A stretch of 48,682 nucleotides of DNA from an uncultured Prevotellaceae bacterium (GTDB taxonomy: Bacteria > Bacteroidota > Bacteroidia > Bacteroidales > Bacteroidaceae): positions 1 through 48,682 of the forward strand of contig CAMWSK010000018.1 in assembly GCA_947176895.1 (NCBI GenBank), read 5' to 3'. The notes under the pieces were generated by a model. That model had not been told where the DNA came from, ran no database searches, and saw only the letters and a program-made list of their open reading frames with translations. The position numbers and the translations under genes were made by a program. Below, piece by piece: positions 14,806-23,652 of the stretch (position 1 is its first letter; every line of letters starts with the position of its first letter).

Positions 14806-15411
14806 ATGGAAGAGAGAAAATACACTTACGAAGAGGTTTACCGCGGTGTGCTCAGCTATTTCGACGGCGATGAGCAGCAGGCAAGCCAGTGGATAAGGGA
14901 CTACATCGACACGAACCGTGTGGACGAGATAGAGATTCGCCCCACGGAATTGGACTGCGATGTGGTTCGTTTTCAAAACAAGAAAGAGAAATGGGTGGCT
15001 TTCGTGGGGCTGAAAGACGGTCGCCCCTACGAGATTTTCACAGGACTGATGGACGATGACGAGGGCATCCTGCTCCCCAAGAGCGTGACCAACGGGGTCA
15101 TCATCAAGGCGAAGAATCCCGATGGCACGAACCGCTACGACTTTCAGTTCAAAAACAAGCGCGGATACAAGACTACAGTCGAAGGATTGTCAAGCAAGTT
15201 CAACAAAGAATACTGGAACTACGCCAAACTTATCAGCGGGATTCTCCGCTACCATATGCCCCTGAAGAACGTGTTGCATCTGGTCGGTTCGCTCTCGCTC
15301 GAGGATGAGAACATCAATACCTGGAAGCAAGGTGTGGTGAGAGCCTTGAAGAAATACCTGAACGATGGCGCTGACGCGGAATTCAACTTGCCGGATGACG
15401 ATAATAATTGA
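14806..15411 (+). CDS. Stand-alone protein resembling the C-terminal part of class II ribonucleotide reductase (NrdJb-like)
   Basis: This 201-aa protein recalls the region near the end of adenosylcobalamin-dependent ribonucleotide reductase: GRPYEIFTGL near residue 76, an IIKAKNPDGTNRYDFQFKNK block near 103, NKEYWNYAKLISGILRYHMPL near 138 (two blocks) and INTWKQGVVRALKKYL near 177. In some bacteria NrdJ is split into a large NrdJa and a small NrdJb of about this length; no NrdJa is nearby. It has none of the catalytic Cys/Glu loops of the barrel, so it cannot be a reductase alone. It may be a regulatory or partner subunit. The folB start lies inside its 3' end (17-base overlap), so the two are translationally coupled. 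Assignment is by memory of the motif order. Confidence 0.65.
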   Translation: MEERKYTYEEVYRGVLSYFDGDEQQASQWIRDYIDTNRVDEIEIRPTELDCDVVRFQNKKEKWVAFVGLKDGRPYEIFTGLMDDDEGILLPKSVTNGVIIKAKNPDGTNRYDFQFKNKRGYKTTVEGLSSKFNKEYWNYAKLISGILRYHMPLKNVLHLVGSLSLEDENINTWKQGVVRALKKYLNDGADAEFNLPDDDNN

Positions 15412-15748
15412 TCGCCAGCGTGTGTTCGCACGCCATGGGGTTTTGCCCCAGGAACAGGCCGTCGGAGCATACTTCTACGTTTCCTTGGAAGTGGAGGTGG
15501 ACGATTGTGCGGCCATGCAGTCGGACGAGTTGGATGATACCGTCAGTTATGCCCGCCTGACCGCACTGGTAAATCTGGAGATGGAGAAGCCAAGCAAGTT
15601 GCTGGAAAACGTTGCTTGGCGCATCTCTAACGCAATCCTCAGCGAGAGCAAAACCATAATCCGGGTAAAAACGAGGGTATTAAAGGAAAACCCGCCGATG
15701 GGAGCAGAGTGCAAGGGTGCGGGAATCGAACTGACACTTCAGCGCTAA
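15395..15748 (+). CDS. folB: Dihydroneopterin aldolase
   Basis: This 117-aa enzyme converts 7,8-dihydroneopterin to 6-hydroxymethyl-dihydropterin and glycolaldehyde in folate synthesis. The start IIIDRQRVFARHGVLPQE holds the family motif of the tunnel fold (substrate contacts in ARHGVLPQE). LLENVAWRISNAIL follows near residue 74, with the catalytic Lys-containing KENPPMGAECKGAGIEL at the end. Length is normal (about 120 aa). The ATG at 15395 is inside the upstream gene; the overlap is 17 bases. A terminator hairpin follows at 15771. No other folate genes are near. Confidence 0.9.
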   Translation: MTIIIDRQRVFARHGVLPQEQAVGAYFYVSLEVEVDDCAAMQSDELDDTVSYARLTALVNLEMEKPSKLLENVAWRISNAILSESKTIIRVKTRVLKENPPMGAECKGAGIELTLQR

Positions 15749-15770
15749 AAAGGAGCATTTTTTAGGATAA

Positions 15771-15797
15771 AAGGCGGCAACATGTCGCCTTTTTTTC
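15771..15797 (+). terminator. Rho-independent terminator of folB
   Basis: AAGGCG (15771-15776) pairs with CGCCTT (15786-15791), followed by a run of Ts. It separates folB from the decarboxylase operon. Confidence 0.75.
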
Positions 15798-15798
15798 A

Positions 15799-15806
15799 TA
15801 ACTTCG
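15799..15806 (+). promoter_or_regulatory. Possible -7 box TAACTTCG of the decarboxylase operon
   Basis: TAACTTCG differs from TAnnTTTG at one position and lies 29 bases before the oadG ATG at 15836. No -33 TTTG is evident because the upstream terminator occupies that space. Confidence 0.35.
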
Positions 15807-15835
15807 CGTCAAATTTTTCAACATTTAGTCACTTT

Positions 15836-16096
15836 ATGGAAAACATTGCATTCGGCCTGCAGCTGATGATTGTAGGTATGCTTACAGTTTTTGCCATCCT
15901 GCTTATCGTGATTTATGGCGGTAAGTTGTTGATAATGGCCGTAAACAAGATTGCGCCCGAGGAAGAGAAAAAGCCTCAGAAAGCCGCCACGGCACCCGCA
16001 TCGAAAATCGATGCCGCCACAATGGCCATCCTACAGGAAACCGTGCGCCAGCTTACCGGCGGGAAAGGCACCGTAGCTTCCGCCAAGAAAATCTAA
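15836..16096 (+). CDS. Sodium-pump decarboxylase gamma subunit (OadG-like)
   Basis: This 86-aa protein has one membrane helix (residues about 10-35, MIVGMLTVFAILLIVIYGGK) and a short cytoplasmic tail with Lys, Pro and Ala. That is the usual form of the gamma subunit, which holds alpha and beta subunits together at the membrane. The Met at 15836 (MENIAFGLQL) is preferred over one at 15782, because the -7-like box and the folB terminator lie between them. It is first in the gamma-alpha-beta order with the alpha gene 29 bases on. The usual C-terminal zinc-binding His residues of Klebsiella OadG are not seen. Confidence 0.85.
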   Translation: MENIAFGLQLMIVGMLTVFAILLIVIYGGKLLIMAVNKIAPEEEKKPQKAATAPASKIDAATMAILQETVRQLTGGKGTVASAKKI

Positions 16097-16125
16097 TCGA
16101 ACAGAAACAAAAAGGTAAAAAGAAT

Positions 16126-17970
16126 ATGAAAAGAGAAGTAAAATTCAGCCTCGTATTCCGCGACATGTGGCAGAGTGCAGGCAAGTACCAGCCCCGTGTA
16201 GACCAACTGCTGAAGGTGGCTCCGGCCATCATCCGGATGGGATGCTTCGACCGTGTGGAAACCAACGGCGGAGGTTTTGAACAAGTAAACCTGCTGTATG
16301 GCGAGAACCCCAACAAGAGTGTGCGTGAATGGACCAAGCCTTTCCATGAGGCCGGCATTCAGACCCACATGCTCGACCGCGCCCTCAACGGTCTGCGTAT
16401 GAGCCCCTGCCCCAAGGACCTGCGCAAATTGTTCTACAAGGTCAAGAAAGCTCAGGGAACCGACATCACCCGCATCTTCTGCGGACTGAACGACCCCCGC
16501 AACGTGATTCCCTCCATCCAATATGCCAAGGAGGCCGGCATGATCGCACAAGCCTCTCTCTGCATCACCTATAGCCCCATCCACACCGTAGAATATTATG
16601 TGAACCTGGCCAAGACCTTCATCGATGCCGGTGCCGATGAGATTTGCCTGAAGGACATGGCCGGCATCGGTCGTCCCGTGTCGCTGGGCAAGATTACCGA
16701 GGGTATCAAGGCTTATAAGAAGGACATCGTCATCCAGTACCACAGCCATGCCGGTCCCGGCTTCAATGTTGCCTCTATCTTGGAGGTAGCCAAGGCCGGT
16801 TGCGACTATATCGACACGGGCATGTCTCCCCTCTCCTGGGGCACCGGCCACGCCGATATCATCACCGTGCAGGAAATGCTGAAGGATGCCGGATTCCAGG
16901 TGAAGGAAATCAACATGGAGGCTTACATGGAGGTACGCACCCAGATACAGGAAATGTGCGATGACTTCCTCGGCTATTACATCCCCGAGCAGAACCATCT
17001 GAACAACTCCCTGCTCATCAAGCCCGGCCTGCCCGGCGGCATGATGGGTTCGCTGATGACCGACCTGGCCGACAACCTCAAGAGCCTGAACAAGTGGAAG
17101 GTGAAGAACAACCAGCCCGAGCTGACCACCGACCAGCTGCTCATCAAGCTCTTTGACGAGGTGGCCTACGTGTGGCCCAAGGTGGGTTATCCCTGTCTGG
17201 TTACACCCTTCAGCCAGTATGTGAAGAATCTGGCATTGATGAACGTGATTCAGATGGAGAAGGGCAAGGAACGCTGGAGCATGATTGCCGACAACATCTG
17301 GGATATGATCTTAGGCAAGAGCGGCCAGCTGCCCGGTCCCGTGGCCCCCGAGCTGGTGGAGATGGCCAAGGCCGAGGGCCGAGCCTTTGAAACCGCCGAC
17401 CCCCAAAGCTATTACCCCGACGACCTGGAGGACTACAAGGCCAAGATGGTTGCCAACGGATGGGAGCTGGGACAGGATGACGAGGAATTGTTTGAGTACA
17501 GCATGCACCCCTCTCAGTACGAGGCATACAAGAGCGGAAAGGCAAAAGCCGACTTCGAGGCCGACCTGGCTGAGCGCAAAGCCAAGAAGAACGCTCCCGC
17601 AGCAGGCACCGAAATGCCCAAGACCATCACCGTGAGCGTGAACGGACAGAACTATCAGGTGAACATCGCCTATGGCGGTGAGGCTCCCGCAGCTACGACT
17701 GCAGCACAGGCGGCAGCAGTACCCGCAGGTGAAGGCGAGGACATCCTGGCACCCTTGGAGGGTAAGTTCTATCGTGTGAAGGACGGCCAGGAAGTAGCTA
17801 AGCAGGTGGGCGACGAGGTGAAAGCCGGAGACGTCATCGGCTACATCGAGGCCATGAAGACATACAATGCCATCCGTGCCGACTTCGACGGCGTGCTGAC
17901 AGCCATACTGGTGAACAGCGGCGACAGTGTGGAAGAGGATGACCCCATCATAAAGATTGCACGTAAATAA
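16126..17970 (+). CDS. oadA: Biotin-dependent decarboxylase alpha subunit (oxaloacetate decarboxylase/pyruvate carboxylase B type)
   Basis: This 614-aa subunit transfers CO2 from oxaloacetate (or a related acid) to biotin. A TIM-barrel carboxyltransferase domain opens with VFRDMWQSAGKYQP (metal Asp near residue 13), with CLKDMAG near 174 (carboxylatable Lys) and IQYHSHAGPGF near 204 (metal His pair). A PYC_OADA domain follows to about 465, then an Ala/Pro linker and a biotinyl domain from about 545. The biotin site reads YIEAMKTYN (Lys near 578); the usual motif is EAMKM, and Thr at that place is a known Bacteroidetes variant. Together with the gamma and beta genes around it this makes a Na+-pumping decarboxylase, used in fermentation to build a sodium gradient. 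Oxaloacetate is the likely substrate. Confidence 0.92.
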   Translation: MKREVKFSLVFRDMWQSAGKYQPRVDQLLKVAPAIIRMGCFDRVETNGGGFEQVNLLYGENPNKSVREWTKPFHEAGIQTHMLDRALNGLRMSPCPKDLRKLFYKVKKAQGTDITRIFCGLNDPRNVIPSIQYAKEAGMIAQASLCITYSPIHTVEYYVNLAKTFIDAGADEICLKDMAGIGRPVSLGKITEGIKAYKKDIVIQYHSHAGPGFNVASILEVAKAGCDYIDTGMSPLSWGTGHADIITVQEMLKDAGFQVKEINMEAYMEVRTQIQEMCDDFLGYYIPEQNHLNNSLLIKPGLPGGMMGSLMTDLADNLKSLNKWKVKNNQPELTTDQLLIKLFDEVAYVWPKVGYPCLVTPFSQYVKNLALMNVIQMEKGKERWSMIADNIWDMILGKSGQLPGPVAPELVEMAKAEGRAFETADPQSYYPDDLEDYKAKMVANGWELGQDDEELFEYSMHPSQYEAYKSGKAKADFEADLAERKAKKNAPAAGTEMPKTITVSVNGQNYQVNIAYGGEAPAATTAAQAAAVPAGEGEDILAPLEGKFYRVKDGQEVAKQVGDEVKAGDVIGYIEAMKTYNAIRADFDGVLTAILVNSGDSVEEDDPIIKIARK

Positions 17971-17987
17971 ATTAAGGAGACGGACAC

Positions 17988-19232
17988 ATGGACATGATTT
18001 ACGATATCATTGACAAGCTATACGGGATGACAGCCTTTCAGGCCATTGCCGAGAACCCGCTGTTCATCGTCATGTATCTGCTTGCCTTCACGCTGCTCTA
18101 TCTGGGTATCGTGAAGAAATATGAGCCACTGCTGCTGGTGCCCATCGCCTTCGGCGTGTTGATTGCCAACTTTCCCGGCGGAGAGATGGGCGTTATCCAG
18201 GCCAACAGCGAGGGTATGGTGGAGGTAAACGGCCAAATGAAGAACATCTATTCGATGCCTCTTCATGAGATTGCCCACGACCTCGGCCTGATGAACTACC
18301 TTTACTATGCACTGATCAAAAGCGGACTGCTGCCGCCCATCATCTTCATGGGCGTGGGTGCGCTCACCGACTTCGGTCCCATGCTTCGCAACCTGAAGCT
18401 GGCCATCTTCGGCGCAGCCGCCCAAATGGGTATCTTTGCCGTGCTGCTGACCGCCCTGCTCTTCGGCTTCACTCCCCAAGAGGCAGGCTCACTGGGCATC
18501 ATCGGCGGTGCCGACGGCCCCACAGCCATCTTCACCACCATCAAGCTGGCACCTCACTTGCTGGGCCCCATCGCCATTGCCGCCTACAGCTACATGGCTC
18601 TCGTGCCCGTAATCATCCCCCTTGTGGTGAAGCTTACCTGCAGCGAAAAGGAGCTTCGCATCAACATGAAGGATCAGGACAAGATGTATCCCAATACGCT
18701 TGAGATAAAGAACATGCGTGTGCTGAAAATCATCTTCCCCATTGCCGTGACCACGATTGTGGCCATCTTCGTACCCACGGCCGTAAGTCTGGTGGGAATG
18801 TTGATGTTCGGTAACCTGATTAAAGAAATCGGAAACGACACGTTCCGCCTGTTCGATGCTGCCTCAAACGGCATCATGAACGCAGCCACCATCTTCCTGG
18901 GCCTGTGTGTGGGAGCCACCATGACGGTGGATGCCTTCATCAACGTGCAGACCCTCGGCATCGTGGCAGGAGGCTTCTGTGCCTTTGCCCTGAGCATCGC
19001 ATCCGGCATCCTCATGGTGAAGGTCTTCAACCTCTTCAGCAAGAAGAAAATCAACCCTCTGATTGGTGCCACCGGATTGAGTGCCGTGCCTATGGCCAGC
19101 CGCGTGTGCAACGGTATCAGCACGAAGTACGACCCCAAGAACCATGTGCTGAACTATTGCATGTCCAGCAACATCTCGGGTGTTATCGGCTCGGCTGTAG
19201 CAGCCGGTGTGCTCATCAGTTTTCTTGGTTAA
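17988..19232 (+). CDS. oadB: Sodium-pumping decarboxylase beta subunit
   Basis: This 414-aa integral membrane subunit decarboxylates carboxybiotin and moves Na+ outward. Nine or more hydrophobic segments are visible. The conserved GGADGPTAIF near residue 172 carries the Asp that binds Na+ in the family. GNLIKEIGNDTFRLFDAASN lies near residue 275 and the closing NYCMSSNISGVIGSAVAAG near residue 390. Length agrees with OadB/MmdB (about 400). Translation may begin at M1 or M3. The gene is 17 bases after oadA and ends the operon. Palindrome array E follows within 12 bases and may also end transcription. Methylmalonyl-CoA decarboxylase beta subunits are near-identical in motif, so the substrate rests on the alpha subunit. 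Confidence 0.93.
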   Translation: MDMIYDIIDKLYGMTAFQAIAENPLFIVMYLLAFTLLYLGIVKKYEPLLLVPIAFGVLIANFPGGEMGVIQANSEGMVEVNGQMKNIYSMPLHEIAHDLGLMNYLYYALIKSGLLPPIIFMGVGALTDFGPMLRNLKLAIFGAAAQMGIFAVLLTALLFGFTPQEAGSLGIIGGADGPTAIFTTIKLAPHLLGPIAIAAYSYMALVPVIIPLVVKLTCSEKELRINMKDQDKMYPNTLEIKNMRVLKIIFPIAVTTIVAIFVPTAVSLVGMLMFGNLIKEIGNDTFRLFDAASNGIMNAATIFLGLCVGATMTVDAFINVQTLGIVAGGFCAFALSIASGILMVKVFNLFSKKKINPLIGATGLSAVPMASRVCNGISTKYDPKNHVLNYCMSSNISGVIGSAVAAGVLISFLG

Positions 19233-19243
19233 GACGATAGTTT

Positions 19244-19329
19244 AAAAACATCGCGGCGAATCCATTAAAACGCCGCGATGTTTTCTTAAAACGCCGCGGT
19301 GTTTCACAGGATTCACTGCGGCGTTTTTT
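19244..19329. repeat. Palindrome array E (four units, GC-rich core)
   Basis: Four units are centred at 19253.5, 19275.5, 19296.5 and 19318.5 (steps 22, 21, 22). They keep AAAAC and GTTTT at the same offsets as the other arrays (the left half of unit 4 and the right half of unit 1 are degenerate), but the cores are ATCGCGGC, GCCGCGAT, GCCGCGGT and ACTGCGGC. Core 1 is the exact reverse complement of core 2, and core 3 pairs with core 4 with one G-T. This gives two strong hairpins, the second followed by TTTTTT. It lies between oadB and the purM promoter and could act as a double terminator. Confidence 0.85.
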
Positions 19330-19355
19330 CTATTGATGAAGAAAGCGCGGGAAAA

Positions 19356-19387
19356 GTTGGCAGTGTGAAAGTTTCTAACTATCTTTG
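19356..19387 (+). promoter_or_regulatory. Promoter of the purM-prfA-pyrF-lpx-miaA operon
   Basis: GTTG (19356-19359), a 20-base spacer and TATCTTTG (19380-19387) are close to consensus. A transcript start near 19394 supports the ATG at 19421 as the purM start. It lies 27 bases after array E. Confidence 0.7.
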
Positions 19388-19420
19388 TACGAGAAGAACT
19401 ATCGTACAACATCTGTAAGA

Positions 19421-20587
19421 ATGAGCAACCAGAGGTATATGATGCGCGGCGTGAGCGCTGCCAAGGAAGATGTGCACGCAGCCATCAAGAACATTGACAA
19501 GGGCGTGTTTCCCCAAGCCTTTTGCAAGATTATCCCCGACATTTTAGGAGGTGACCCCGAGTACTGCAACATCATGCACGCCGATGGTGCCGGCACCAAG
19601 AGTTCGCTGGCCTACATGTATTGGCGCGAGACAGGCGACACCGGTATTTGGAAAGGCATCGCACAGGACGCCCTGGTGATGAACACCGATGATTTGCTGT
19701 GCGTTGGAGCTGTAGACAACATCTTGGTGTCCAGCACCATCGGACGCAACAAGATGCTCATCCCCGGCGAGGTTATCTCAGCCATCATCAACGGTACAGA
19801 CGAGTTGATGGCCGAGATGCGTGAGATGGGTATCGGCATCTATGGCACGGGCGGAGAGACCGCTGATGTGGGCGACCTGGTGCGCACCATCATCGTTGAC
19901 AGCACCGTGACGTGCCGCATGAAGCGCTCCGACGTGATTGACAATGCCAATATCCGTCCGGGAGACGTAATCGTAGGTCTTTCCAGTTGCGGGCAGGCCA
20001 CCTATGAGAAGAAATACAACGGAGGAATGGGCAGCAACGGGCTGACCAGCGCCCGCCACGACATGTTCTGCAAGTATCTGGCCGAGAAGTATCCCGAGAG
20101 CTACGACCACATGGTGCCCGAGGAATTGGTGTACAGCGGCAAATATATGCTTGGCGACGCTGTGGGGGGCAGCCCTGTTTCGGCCGGCGAACTGGTGCTC
20201 TCCCCCACCCGCACCTACGCTCCCGTGGTGAAGAAGATGCTCGACGAGATGCGTCCCCGCATCCACGGCATGGTGCACTGCACGGGTGGCGCCCAGACCA
20301 AGGTGCTGCACTTCGTGAACGACAACTGCCGCGTGATAAAGGACAACATGTTCCCCGTCCCTCCCCTGTTCCGCGCCATTCAGGAAGCCAGCGGAACCGA
20401 CTGGAGCGAGATGTACAAGGTGTTCAACATGGGCCACCGCTTGGAGGTATATGTAAGTCCCGAAGATTCCGAACAGGTAATTGCCCTGTCCAAGAGCTTT
20501 AACATTGACGCACAAATCGTAGGCCATATTGAGGAGGGCAAGAAGAGCCTGACCATCAAGAGCGAGTTTGGCGAGTTCAACTATTGA
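19421..20587 (+). CDS. purM: Phosphoribosylformylglycinamidine cyclo-ligase (AIR synthase)
   Basis: This 388-aa enzyme closes the imidazole ring in purine synthesis, turning FGAM and ATP into AIR. The N-terminal PurM fold has MHADGAGTKSSLAYMYWRET near residue 46 (GTKS phosphate loop), MNTDDLLCVGA near 87 and the glycine-rich YGTGGETADVGDLVRTIIVD near 143. The C-terminal AIRS_C half follows (GMVHCTGGAQTKVLHFV, then MGHRLEVYVSPED). It is longer than the 345-aa E. coli form, as usual in Bacteroidetes. Start 19421 is set by the promoter just upstream; an in-frame codon at 19385 overlaps the -7 box. prfA begins 4 bases after the stop. Confidence 0.92.
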   Translation: MSNQRYMMRGVSAAKEDVHAAIKNIDKGVFPQAFCKIIPDILGGDPEYCNIMHADGAGTKSSLAYMYWRETGDTGIWKGIAQDALVMNTDDLLCVGAVDNILVSSTIGRNKMLIPGEVISAIINGTDELMAEMREMGIGIYGTGGETADVGDLVRTIIVDSTVTCRMKRSDVIDNANIRPGDVIVGLSSCGQATYEKKYNGGMGSNGLTSARHDMFCKYLAEKYPESYDHMVPEELVYSGKYMLGDAVGGSPVSAGELVLSPTRTYAPVVKKMLDEMRPRIHGMVHCTGGAQTKVLHFVNDNCRVIKDNMFPVPPLFRAIQEASGTDWSEMYKVFNMGHRLEVYVSPEDSEQVIALSKSFNIDAQIVGHIEEGKKSLTIKSEFGEFNY

Positions 20588-20591
20588 TGAA

Positions 20592-21704
20592 ATGGCCGAA
20601 GAGAACAACATATTGAGCAAACTGGAGGGATTGGTGAGCCGCTTTGAGGAAGTGAGCACACTGATTACCGACCCCAACGTCATCAGCGACCAGAAGCGTT
20701 ACGTGAAGCTCACCAAAGAATATAAGGATTTGAGCAAGCTGATGGAAGCCCGCAAGCAATATATGGGCCATCTGCAAAACGTGGCGGATGCCAAGGAAAT
20801 GTTGGCCGCGGAGGATGACCCGGAAACCAAGGAAATGCTGCGCGAAGAATTGGCCGCCAGCGAAAACGCCCTGCCCCATCTGGAGGAAGACATCAAACTG
20901 CTGCTCCTGCCCAGCGACCCCGAAGACGACAAGAACGTGATTATGGAGATTCGCGGCGGCACGGGTGGCGACGAGGCTGCCCTGTTTGCCGGAGACCTTT
21001 TCCGTATGTACTCCAAGTATATTGAAGTCAAAGGATGGAAGATGGCCGTCAGCAGTTTCACGGAAGGCTCGTCGGGCGGCTACAAGGAAATCATCTTCAG
21101 CGTGACGGGCGAAGGAGCCTACGGCATACTGAAATATGAAAGCGGCGTCCATCGTGTGCAGCGCGTTCCGGCCACCGAAACGCAAGGACGTGTCCACACC
21201 TCGGCAGCCACCGTGGCCGTGCTGCCCGAGGCTGAGGAATTTGACGTGGAAATCAACGAGGGAGCCATCAAATGGGACACATTCCGCTCCAGTGGTGCAG
21301 GAGGTCAGAATGTGAACAAGGTGGAATCGGGCGTGCGGGCCCGATACATGTGGCGCAACCCCTTCACCAATGAGGACGAAGAGATTTTGGTGGAGTGTAC
21401 CGAGACGCGTGACCAGCCGAAGAACAAGGAAAGGGCTCTGGCACGTCTGCGCACGTTTATCTATGACAAGGAACACCAGAAATACCTTGACGATATCTCC
21501 TCACGCCGCAAGACCATGGTGTCCACGGGCGACCGATCGGCGAAAATCCGCACCTACAACTATCCTCAGGGACGTATCACCGACCACCGCATCGGATACA
21601 CCGTCTACAACCTTTCCGCCTTCATGGACGGACAGATACAGGACTGCATCGACCACCTGATTGTTGCCGAGAATGCCGAACGCATGAAAGAGGCCGAGCT
21701 GTGA
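20592..21704 (+). CDS. prfA: Peptide chain release factor 1
   Basis: This 370-aa factor reads UAA and UAG in the ribosomal A site and triggers peptide release. A coiled N-terminal domain covers about residues 1-110. RGGTGGDEAALFAGDLFRMY is near residue 120. The catalytic GGQ lies in SSGAGGQNVNKVESGVR near residue 237, and the closing part has STGDRSAKIRTYNYPQGR (near residue 314), typical of RF1. Length (360-370) is normal and there is no internal frameshift of the RF2 type. The ATG at 20592 follows the purM stop by 4 bases and is preferred to an in-frame TTG at 20568 inside purM. pyrF follows after 52 bases. Confidence 0.95.
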   Translation: MAEENNILSKLEGLVSRFEEVSTLITDPNVISDQKRYVKLTKEYKDLSKLMEARKQYMGHLQNVADAKEMLAAEDDPETKEMLREELAASENALPHLEEDIKLLLLPSDPEDDKNVIMEIRGGTGGDEAALFAGDLFRMYSKYIEVKGWKMAVSSFTEGSSGGYKEIIFSVTGEGAYGILKYESGVHRVQRVPATETQGRVHTSAATVAVLPEAEEFDVEINEGAIKWDTFRSSGAGGQNVNKVESGVRARYMWRNPFTNEDEEILVECTETRDQPKNKERALARLRTFIYDKEHQKYLDDISSRRKTMVSTGDRSAKIRTYNYPQGRITDHRIGYTVYNLSAFMDGQIQDCIDHLIVAENAERMKEAEL

Positions 21705-21756
21705 CATGCCCGGCCCCGTTAGTATATAAACGACAAGATAATAAAAGACAAACCAT

Positions 21757-22587
21757 ATGAACAAACAACAACTTATCGAGAACATCCGCCAAAAGCAATC
21801 GTTCCTTTGCGTTGGTTTGGACACAGACATCAAGAAGATTCCTGCTCACCTGCTGGACAACGAAGACCCTATATTCGCATTCAACAAGGCCATCATTGAT
21901 GCCACGGCACCTTATTGCATCGCCTACAAGCCCAATCTGGCCTTCTACGAGAGCATGGGCGTGAAGGGCTGGATAGCTTTTGAGAAGACCGTCAAGTATA
22001 TCAACGAGAACTATCCTGACCAGTTCATCATCGCCGATGCCAAACGCGGCGACATCGGCAACACCAGCGCCATGTATGCCCGCACCTTCTTCGAGGAGTG
22101 CGAGCTGGATGCCGTGACGGTGGCTCCCTACATGGGTGCCGACAGCGTGACCCCGTTCCTGGGCTATGAGGGCAAGTGGGTGATTCTGCTGGCGTTGACC
22201 AGCAACAAGGGCAGCCACGATTTCCAGCTCACAGAGGACAAGGACGGCGAAAAGCTGTTCCAGAAGGTACTGCGCAAAAGTCAGGAGTGGGCCGGCGATG
22301 AGCAGATGATGTATGTGGTGGGTGCCACGCAAGGCCGGGCTTTCGAGGACATCCGCAAGATTGTGCCCAACCACTTTCTGCTGGTTCCCGGCATCGGTGC
22401 ACAGGGAGGCTCACTGAGCGAGGTGTGCAAATATGGCATGACCCGGGAATGCGGTCTGATTGTGAACAGCAGCCGCGCCATCATCTATGCCGACGCCACA
22501 GAGGACTTTGCAGCCGTGGCCGCACAGAAGGCGCAGGAGGTGCAACAAGAAATGAAACAGGAATTACAGAATGCAGGTATCTGCTGA
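21757..22587 (+). CDS. pyrF: Orotidine 5'-phosphate decarboxylase
   Basis: This 276-aa TIM-barrel enzyme makes UMP from OMP, the last step of pyrimidine synthesis. [14 protein letters not shown] near residue 16 binds substrate, the catalytic Asp-Lys-Asp array is in [17 protein letters not shown] near residue 92, and [11 protein letters not shown] near 211 is the phosphate loop. The length is that of the long (type 2, about 270 aa) family found in Bacteroidetes and actinobacteria. lpxD starts 15 bases downstream, so it sits in the same operon as lipid A genes. Confidence 0.95.
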   Translation: MNKQQLIENIRQKQSFLCVGLDTDIKKIPAHLLDNEDPIFAFNKAIIDATAPYCIAYKPNLAFYESMGVKGWIAFEKTVKYINENYPDQFIIADAKRGDIGNTSAMYARTFFEECELDAVTVAPYMGADSVTPFLGYEGKWVILLALTSNKGSHDFQLTEDKDGEKLFQKVLRKSQEWAGDEQMMYVVGATQGRAFEDIRKIVPNHFLLVPGIGAQGGSLSEVCKYGMTRECGLIVNSSRAIIYADATEDFAAVAAQKAQEVQQEMKQELQNAGIC

Positions 22588-22602
22588 TAAAAGACAAGCG
22601 AC

Positions 22603-23652
22603 ATGGAATTTAGTGCAGAAATGATTGCCGGCCTGCTGGAAGGAGTTGTTGAGGGCGACCCCAAAGCAACCGTACACGACTTTGCGAAGATTGAAGAAGG
22701 CAGACCCGGATGCATCAGTTTCCTGGCCAATGACAAATATGCCCACTACCTTTACGAGACAAAAAGTTCTATCGTACTCGTAAATAAAGATTTTAAGGTA
22801 GAGGGAGACGTGAGTGCCACACTGATACGTGTGGACGATGCCCGCGAGACCGTGGGCAAGCTGCTCGCCGTCTACGACAGCATGAAACCGAAGAAGACGG
22901 GCATAGACCCCTTGGCATTCATCGATCCCGATGCCGAAATCGGAGAAGATTGCTACATCGCCCCCTTCGCCTACATCGGCGCGAAGGTAAAAATAGGCAA
23001 AGGCACAGCCGTCTATCCCCATGCCGTGATTTACGACGGAGCCTGCGTGGGCGAGAACTGCACGCTCTACCCTCATGTGAGTGTCTACCACGGTTGCAAG
23101 ATAGGCAACCGCTGTATCCTCCATTCGGGTGCCGTAATCGGGGCCGATGGTTTTGGATTTGCCCCCACCGAAGAGGGCTATGAGAAAATTCCCCAGATAG
23201 GTATCGTAACCATCGAGGACGATGTGGAAATCGGTGCCAACACGTGCGTAGACCGTTCCACCATGGGCAGCACCTATGTGCGTAAAGGTGTGAAATTGGA
23301 CAACATGGTGCAGATTGCCCACAACGTGGAGGTGGGTCCGAACACGGTGATGAGCGCTCAGGTGGGCGTGGCCGGAAGCACCAAGATAGGTCAGTGGTGC
23401 ATGTTTGGCGGGCAGGTAGGCATCGGCGGACATGCCACCGTGGCCGACCGCACCATGGCCGGAGGACAGACCGGCATCTCAAGCAATATCAAGAAGCCCG
23501 GACAGACACTCATGGGCGCTCCTGCCATAGACGCCAAGAATTTCTGGCGCTCGAGCGTTGTGTTCAAGCAGCTGCCCGAGCTCAGCGCCACGGTGAACCA
23601 ACTGAAACGGGAGATTGAAGAACTCAAGAAAACTTTAGCAGAAAAAGGATGA
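22603..23652 (+). CDS. lpxD: UDP-3-O-acylglucosamine N-acyltransferase
   Basis: This 349-aa enzyme adds the second hydroxy-acyl chain to UDP-GlcN in lipid A synthesis. The N-terminal uridine-binding domain occupies residues 1-100 ([20 protein letters not shown]). A left-handed beta helix of hexapeptide repeats runs from about 105 to 310 ([20 protein letters not shown]), with GADGFGFAP near residue 181 and the catalytic His in [12 protein letters not shown] near 234. A C-terminal helix with Leu/Lys/Glu heptads closes it ([15 protein letters not shown]). The last four bases overlap the start of lpxC-fabZ, so the two are translationally coupled. Confidence 0.95.
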   Translation: MEFSAEMIAGLLEGVVEGDPKATVHDFAKIEEGRPGCISFLANDKYAHYLYETKSSIVLVNKDFKVEGDVSATLIRVDDARETVGKLLAVYDSMKPKKTGIDPLAFIDPDAEIGEDCYIAPFAYIGAKVKIGKGTAVYPHAVIYDGACVGENCTLYPHVSVYHGCKIGNRCILHSGAVIGADGFGFAPTEEGYEKIPQIGIVTIEDDVEIGANTCVDRSTMGSTYVRKGVKLDNMVQIAHNVEVGPNTVMSAQVGVAGSTKIGQWCMFGGQVGIGGHATVADRTMAGGQTGISSNIKKPGQTLMGAPAIDAKNFWRSSVVFKQLPELSATVNQLKREIEELKKTLAEKG

